The notes under the pieces were generated by a model. It did not search any database. It had not been told where the DNA came from and was given only the letters and a program-made list of their open reading frames with translations. Position numbers and translations under genes: made by a program. Source: Lachnospiraceae bacterium (lineage in GTDB: Bacteria; Bacillota; Clostridia; Lachnospirales; Lachnospiraceae). From it: a stretch of 17,973 bases of DNA. The stretch lies in NCBI GenBank assembly GCA_900766925.1, contig CAAFXG010000262.1, positions 1-17,973 of the forward strand, given 5' to 3'. Below, one piece after another: positions 15,396-17,973 of the stretch. How positions within the stretch are numbered: the stretch's first letter is position 1; each line of letters opens with the position of its first letter.

Positions 15396-17216
15396 ATGGA
15401 ATTTGACAGAGAGGAAGAACTCAAAAAAATACCGCATCATCCAGGTGTATATATTATGCATAGTTCGAATAATGACATTTTATATGTTGGAAAGGCTGTT
15501 GATTTGCATAACAGGGTAAGACAGTATTTTCAGGCGGGGCATGGACATAACAATTCGCCCAAAATTTCCAAAATGGTAAGTCAGATTTCTTATTTTGAAT
15601 ATATCCTTACGTCGTCTGAGATTGAAGCACTTGTGCTTGAGTGTAATTTGATAAAGGAGCACAGACCCAAATACAACACAATGATGACAGACGATAAGGG
15701 CTATCCTTACATCAGGGTTACGGTTGACGAGGAGTTCCCGCGGTTTATATATAGTCATAACATGAAAAGGGATAAATCCAGATATTTTGGTCCGTTTACC
15801 AATGCAAAGGCTGTGAAGGATATAATTGAGCTGATTAATAAGCTGTACAAGCTCAGAACCTGCAATAAGAATCTTCCAAAAGAAATGGGCAGGGACAGGC
15901 CGTGCCTTTATTACCAGATTGGTCAGTGTAAAGCACCCTGTAATGGGTATATTTCGTCAGAGGAGTATAGGGCACAGGTTGACCGTGCAATCAGCTTTTT
16001 AAATGGGAATTATAAGGATATTGTATCCGAGCTTACTGAGGAAATGAAGAGGTATTCGGACGAAATGGAATTTGAGAAGGCTGCTGAAATTAGGGATTTG
16101 ATTGAGAGTATACACCATGTGACAAGCAAGCAGCAGATGAGTAAATCATCATCAGAGGATAGGGATATTATTGCGTATGCCGCAAATGACAACGATATAG
16201 TTGTGACTGTATTTTTCGTCAGAAGCGGCAAGCTGCTGGGAAGGGAGCATCATCATATGAATGGTAATATGCAAGATGCCTCCGAAGAAATTCTGACGGC
16301 ATTTATTAAGCAATTCTATTCGGGGACACCGTATTTGCCAAAAGAAATACTCGTACAGTCCCAGGTTGATGATAAGGAGCTTCTGGAAAAATATCTCTCG
16401 GAACGTCGGGGAAGCGGGGTCAAAATTGCCGTACCCCAGAAGGGAGATAAACAAAAACTTCTCAGTCTTGCTACAGAGAATGCCAAAATGGTACTCAGGC
16501 AGGATATGGAAAGAATTAAACGTCAGGAAAAACGTACCACGGGTGCGGCAAATGAAATTGCAAAGATTTTGGGCATACAATCGGCAGAACGTATTGAAGC
16601 CTTTGATATATCTCATATTTCCGGTACTATGTCAGTTGCATCGATGGTTGTGTTTGAAAAAGGACGTCCAAAGAAAAATGCGTACCGTAAATTCAGACTG
16701 AACACAATTCAGGGACCGGATGATTACGCCTCTATGAAGGAGGTGTTATCCAGAAGATTTTCTGATGAAAGGATGAATGTCCTTCCGAATGTGATTATGA
16801 TGGATGGCGGAAAGGGACAGGTGAATGTCGCCCTGATGGTGTTAGATAGTCTGGGACTTGAGATTCCGGTTTGCGGAATGGTTAAGGATGACAATCATAG
16901 GACCAGGGCGTTGTATTATAATAACAGGGAGGTAGAGTTCCCTAAGGGTAGTGAAGCAATGCTTATGGTGACAGCACTTCAGGATGAAGCACACAGGTTT
17001 GCAATAGAGTATCATAAACAGCTCCGTCGTCAGAATCAGATTCGTTCCGAGCTGGATAATATACCGGGAGTTGGACCTGCAAGGAGAAAAGCTCTGCTGA
17101 AACATTTCAAGGATGTGGAACATATCAGGAAGGCTTCCAGGGAAGAGCTGGAAATGGTTCCGGAAATACCCAAGAGCACCGCAAAATATATATTTGACTT
17201 CTTTCATGGGGAGTAA
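15396..17216 (+). CDS. uvrC: Excinuclease ABC subunit C
   Basis: UvrC makes both incisions beside a DNA lesion in nucleotide excision repair after UvrA and UvrB have marked it. At 606 aa the length is normal. Residues 14-100 are the GIY-YIG nuclease (HPGVYIM, ILYVGKA) for the 3' cut. Cys156, Cys170, Cys178 and Cys182 form the conserved four-Cys cluster (C-x13-C-x7-C-x3-C), known in UvrC to hold an iron-sulfur centre. A UVR motif for UvrB contact is at about 205-240 (EMEFEKAAEIRDLIE). The RNase H-like domain for the 5' cut has FDISHISG, MMDGGKGQ and DEAHRFA. Tandem helix-hairpin-helix motifs end the protein (IPGVGPARRKALL). The frame is open from a TTG at 15357, but AGAGGG at 15384-15389 supports the ATG at 15396. 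No clear promoter fits between the preceding terminator and the gene. Confidence 0.96.
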   Translation: MEFDREEELKKIPHHPGVYIMHSSNNDILYVGKAVDLHNRVRQYFQAGHGHNNSPKISKMVSQISYFEYILTSSEIEALVLECNLIKEHRPKYNTMMTDDKGYPYIRVTVDEEFPRFIYSHNMKRDKSRYFGPFTNAKAVKDIIELINKLYKLRTCNKNLPKEMGRDRPCLYYQIGQCKAPCNGYISSEEYRAQVDRAISFLNGNYKDIVSELTEEMKRYSDEMEFEKAAEIRDLIESIHHVTSKQQMSKSSSEDRDIIAYAANDNDIVVTVFFVRSGKLLGREHHHMNGNMQDASEEILTAFIKQFYSGTPYLPKEILVQSQVDDKELLEKYLSERRGSGVKIAVPQKGDKQKLLSLATENAKMVLRQDMERIKRQEKRTTGAANEIAKILGIQSAERIEAFDISHISGTMSVASMVVFEKGRPKKNAYRKFRLNTIQGPDDYASMKEVLSRRFSDERMNVLPNVIMMDGGKGQVNVALMVLDSLGLEIPVCGMVKDDNHRTRALYYNNREVEFPKGSEAMLMVTALQDEAHRFAIEYHKQLRRQNQIRSELDNIPGVGPARRKALLKHFKDVEHIRKASREELEMVPEIPKSTAKYIFDFFHGE

Positions 17217-17220
17217 GTAT

Positions 17221-17250
17221 ATGATTATTGATAGGACGAATCTGAGTTAG
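17221..17250 (+). other. Nine-codon open frame after uvrC
   Basis: GGGGAG at 17209-17214 is followed by ATG at 17221, four bases after the uvrC stop. The frame reads MIIDRTNLS, then TAG, then 14 more sense codons (IYSDKIPENADNYK) to a TGA at 17293. This may be chance, a leader peptide, or the residue of a decayed gene. Confidence 0.25.
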
Positions 17251-17310
17251 ATATACAGTGATAAAATACCGGAAAATGCAGATAACTATAAGTGAAGAAG
17301 GGCGTGTATA

Positions 17311-17817
17311 ATGTTTAGAAGATTTTATCCGAAAGAGTACTATACATCGGTTTATTCAATTAATTTCGACAAATATTATCGTATGGGGTATCGGGCTGTA
17401 TTGTTTGATATTGACAATACACTGGTGGAACATGATGCTCCGGCGAATGAGCAGGCTAAAGGTTTGATTAACAGGTTAAAAGATATAGGCTTTAAGGTGT
17501 GCTTTGTATCCAATAATGATGAAAAAAGGGTTGCAGATTTCAATGATGAAGTGGATGCATGTTATATATACAAGGCAGGAAAACCCTTGGCAAAGGGATA
17601 TCAAAGAGCAATGGATTTACTTGGAACGGACTGTACCAATACCATGTTTGTTGGAGATCAGATTTTTACCGATATATGGGGAGCAAATAATGCAGGGGTA
17701 AGGAGTATTCTCGTACAGCCGATTGCAAAGCATGAGGAAATTCAGATTATTCTTAAACGGATTCCTGAAAAATGGGTGCTGTGGGCCTATCTCAGAAAGC
17801 ACAAATTGCGCTCATAA
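17311..17817 (+). CDS. YqeG-family HAD phosphatase
   Basis: This 168-aa protein is a cytoplasmic HAD superfamily, subclass IIIA, phosphatase of the YqeG type, related to phosphatidylglycerophosphate phosphatases of the Gep4 group; the natural substrate in bacteria is not settled. HAD motif I is LFDIDNTLVEHD (about 31-42, nucleophile in DIDNT), motif II is FVSNND (about 65-70), the motif III Lys is in KAGKP (about 90-94), and motif IV is FVGDQIFTDIWGANNAG (about 111-127). The length fits the family (about 170 aa). AAGGG at 17298-17302, eight bases before the ATG, supports the start. It lies 94 bases after uvrC on the same strand and may share its transcript; no terminator is seen between them or after it. 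Confidence 0.92.
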   Translation: MFRRFYPKEYYTSVYSINFDKYYRMGYRAVLFDIDNTLVEHDAPANEQAKGLINRLKDIGFKVCFVSNNDEKRVADFNDEVDACYIYKAGKPLAKGYQRAMDLLGTDCTNTMFVGDQIFTDIWGANNAGVRSILVQPIAKHEEIQIILKRIPEKWVLWAYLRKHKLRS

Positions 17818-17915
17818 TGAACGTTAGAAAACTGTAAAGTTTATAATATACCAATAATAGAGTAAAGATTTTGTCAGTTGAATAAATAAAAAAGAGAGAG
17901 TAATCGATAATCCTT

Positions 17916-17924
17916 TGATATAAT
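17916..17924 (+). promoter_or_regulatory. Extended -10 promoter before the right-edge gene
   Basis: TGATATAAT at 17916-17924 is a perfect extended -10 (TG-n-TATAAT). No recognisable -35 lies at the right spacing, which is allowed for this class. The start near 17931 would leave a leader of about 36 bases. Confidence 0.55.
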
Positions 17925-17966
17925 GATTTCGACCAAAAAAACAAAAATCAAAAGGAGACTACTCTC

Positions 17967-17973
17967 ATGACTA
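17967..17973 (+). CDS. Start of a gene cut by the window edge
   Basis: ATG at 17967 is preceded by AAAGGAG (17951-17957) with nine bases of spacing and by an extended -10 promoter. Only seven bases of the gene are present (Met-Thr and one base), so no product can be given. The flanking inverted repeat GAGAGTAATC (17896-17905) and GACTACTCTC (17957-17966) would fit the end of an insertion sequence, but this is a guess. Confidence 0.5.

Noticed and set aside
11193..17216. MutS-like gene and uvrC as one DNA repair or defence operon
   Set aside because: Between them lies an independent gene with its own promoter and strong terminator, and no other defence gene is present.

Overview
The window reads as chromosomal DNA of a low-GC, AT-rich Gram-positive anaerobe, most likely a member of the Lachnospiraceae (Clostridia). 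The basis is the AT-rich codon use, the strong GGAGG ribosome binding sites, a tRNA-Phe T-box leader before pheST, the clostridial form of PheS with a Cys cluster, a high-cysteine 'chorion class' small protein, and a YqeG-type HAD phosphatase. The family assignment is an inference from gene content; no rRNA or other marker is present.

Layout. (1) Positions 1-1293 hold a leftward group of three small proteins of unknown function. They are a 94-aa charged helical protein, a 179-aa protein ending in a 12-residue Pro-Pro-x-Tyr repeat (the two look like one operon), and a 77-aa Cys/Gly-rich protein with its own terminator. (2) Positions 1380-2387 hold a rightward two-TM protein of unknown function with its own promoter. 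(3) Positions 2393-7299 hold a tRNA operon: promoter, complete Phe-specific T-box leader with UUC specifier, pheS, pheT, and queA five bases after pheT. (4) Positions 7323-9213 hold a membrane-anchored glycerophosphodiester phosphodiesterase. It converges on, and overlaps by four bases at the stop codons with, a leftward M18 aminopeptidase (9210-10478). Upstream of the peptidase on the same strand is a small membrane-anchored acidic protein (10599-10991). (5) Positions 11193-12995 hold an unusual MutS-family ATPase with predicted membrane segments and no mismatch-binding domain. (6) Positions 13141-15358 hold a self-contained unit: near-consensus promoter, a 695-aa soluble protein that I do not recognise, and a perfect hairpin terminator. 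(7) Positions 15396-17817 hold uvrC and a yqeG-like HAD phosphatase. (8) At the right edge an extended -10 promoter, a strong ribosome binding site and an ATG mark the start of another gene that is cut off after 7 bases.

How the genes work together: pheS, pheT and queA all act on tRNA, and the T-box ties their expression to uncharged tRNA-Phe. UvrC is nucleotide excision repair; the MutS-like ATPase cannot be assigned to mismatch repair from its sequence. The rest is ordinary housekeeping or unknown. I see no rRNA or tRNA gene, no CRISPR array and no complete mobile element. The least explained items are the 695-aa protein with its strong promoter, the membrane MutS-like ATPase, and the PPxY-repeat protein with its small partner.
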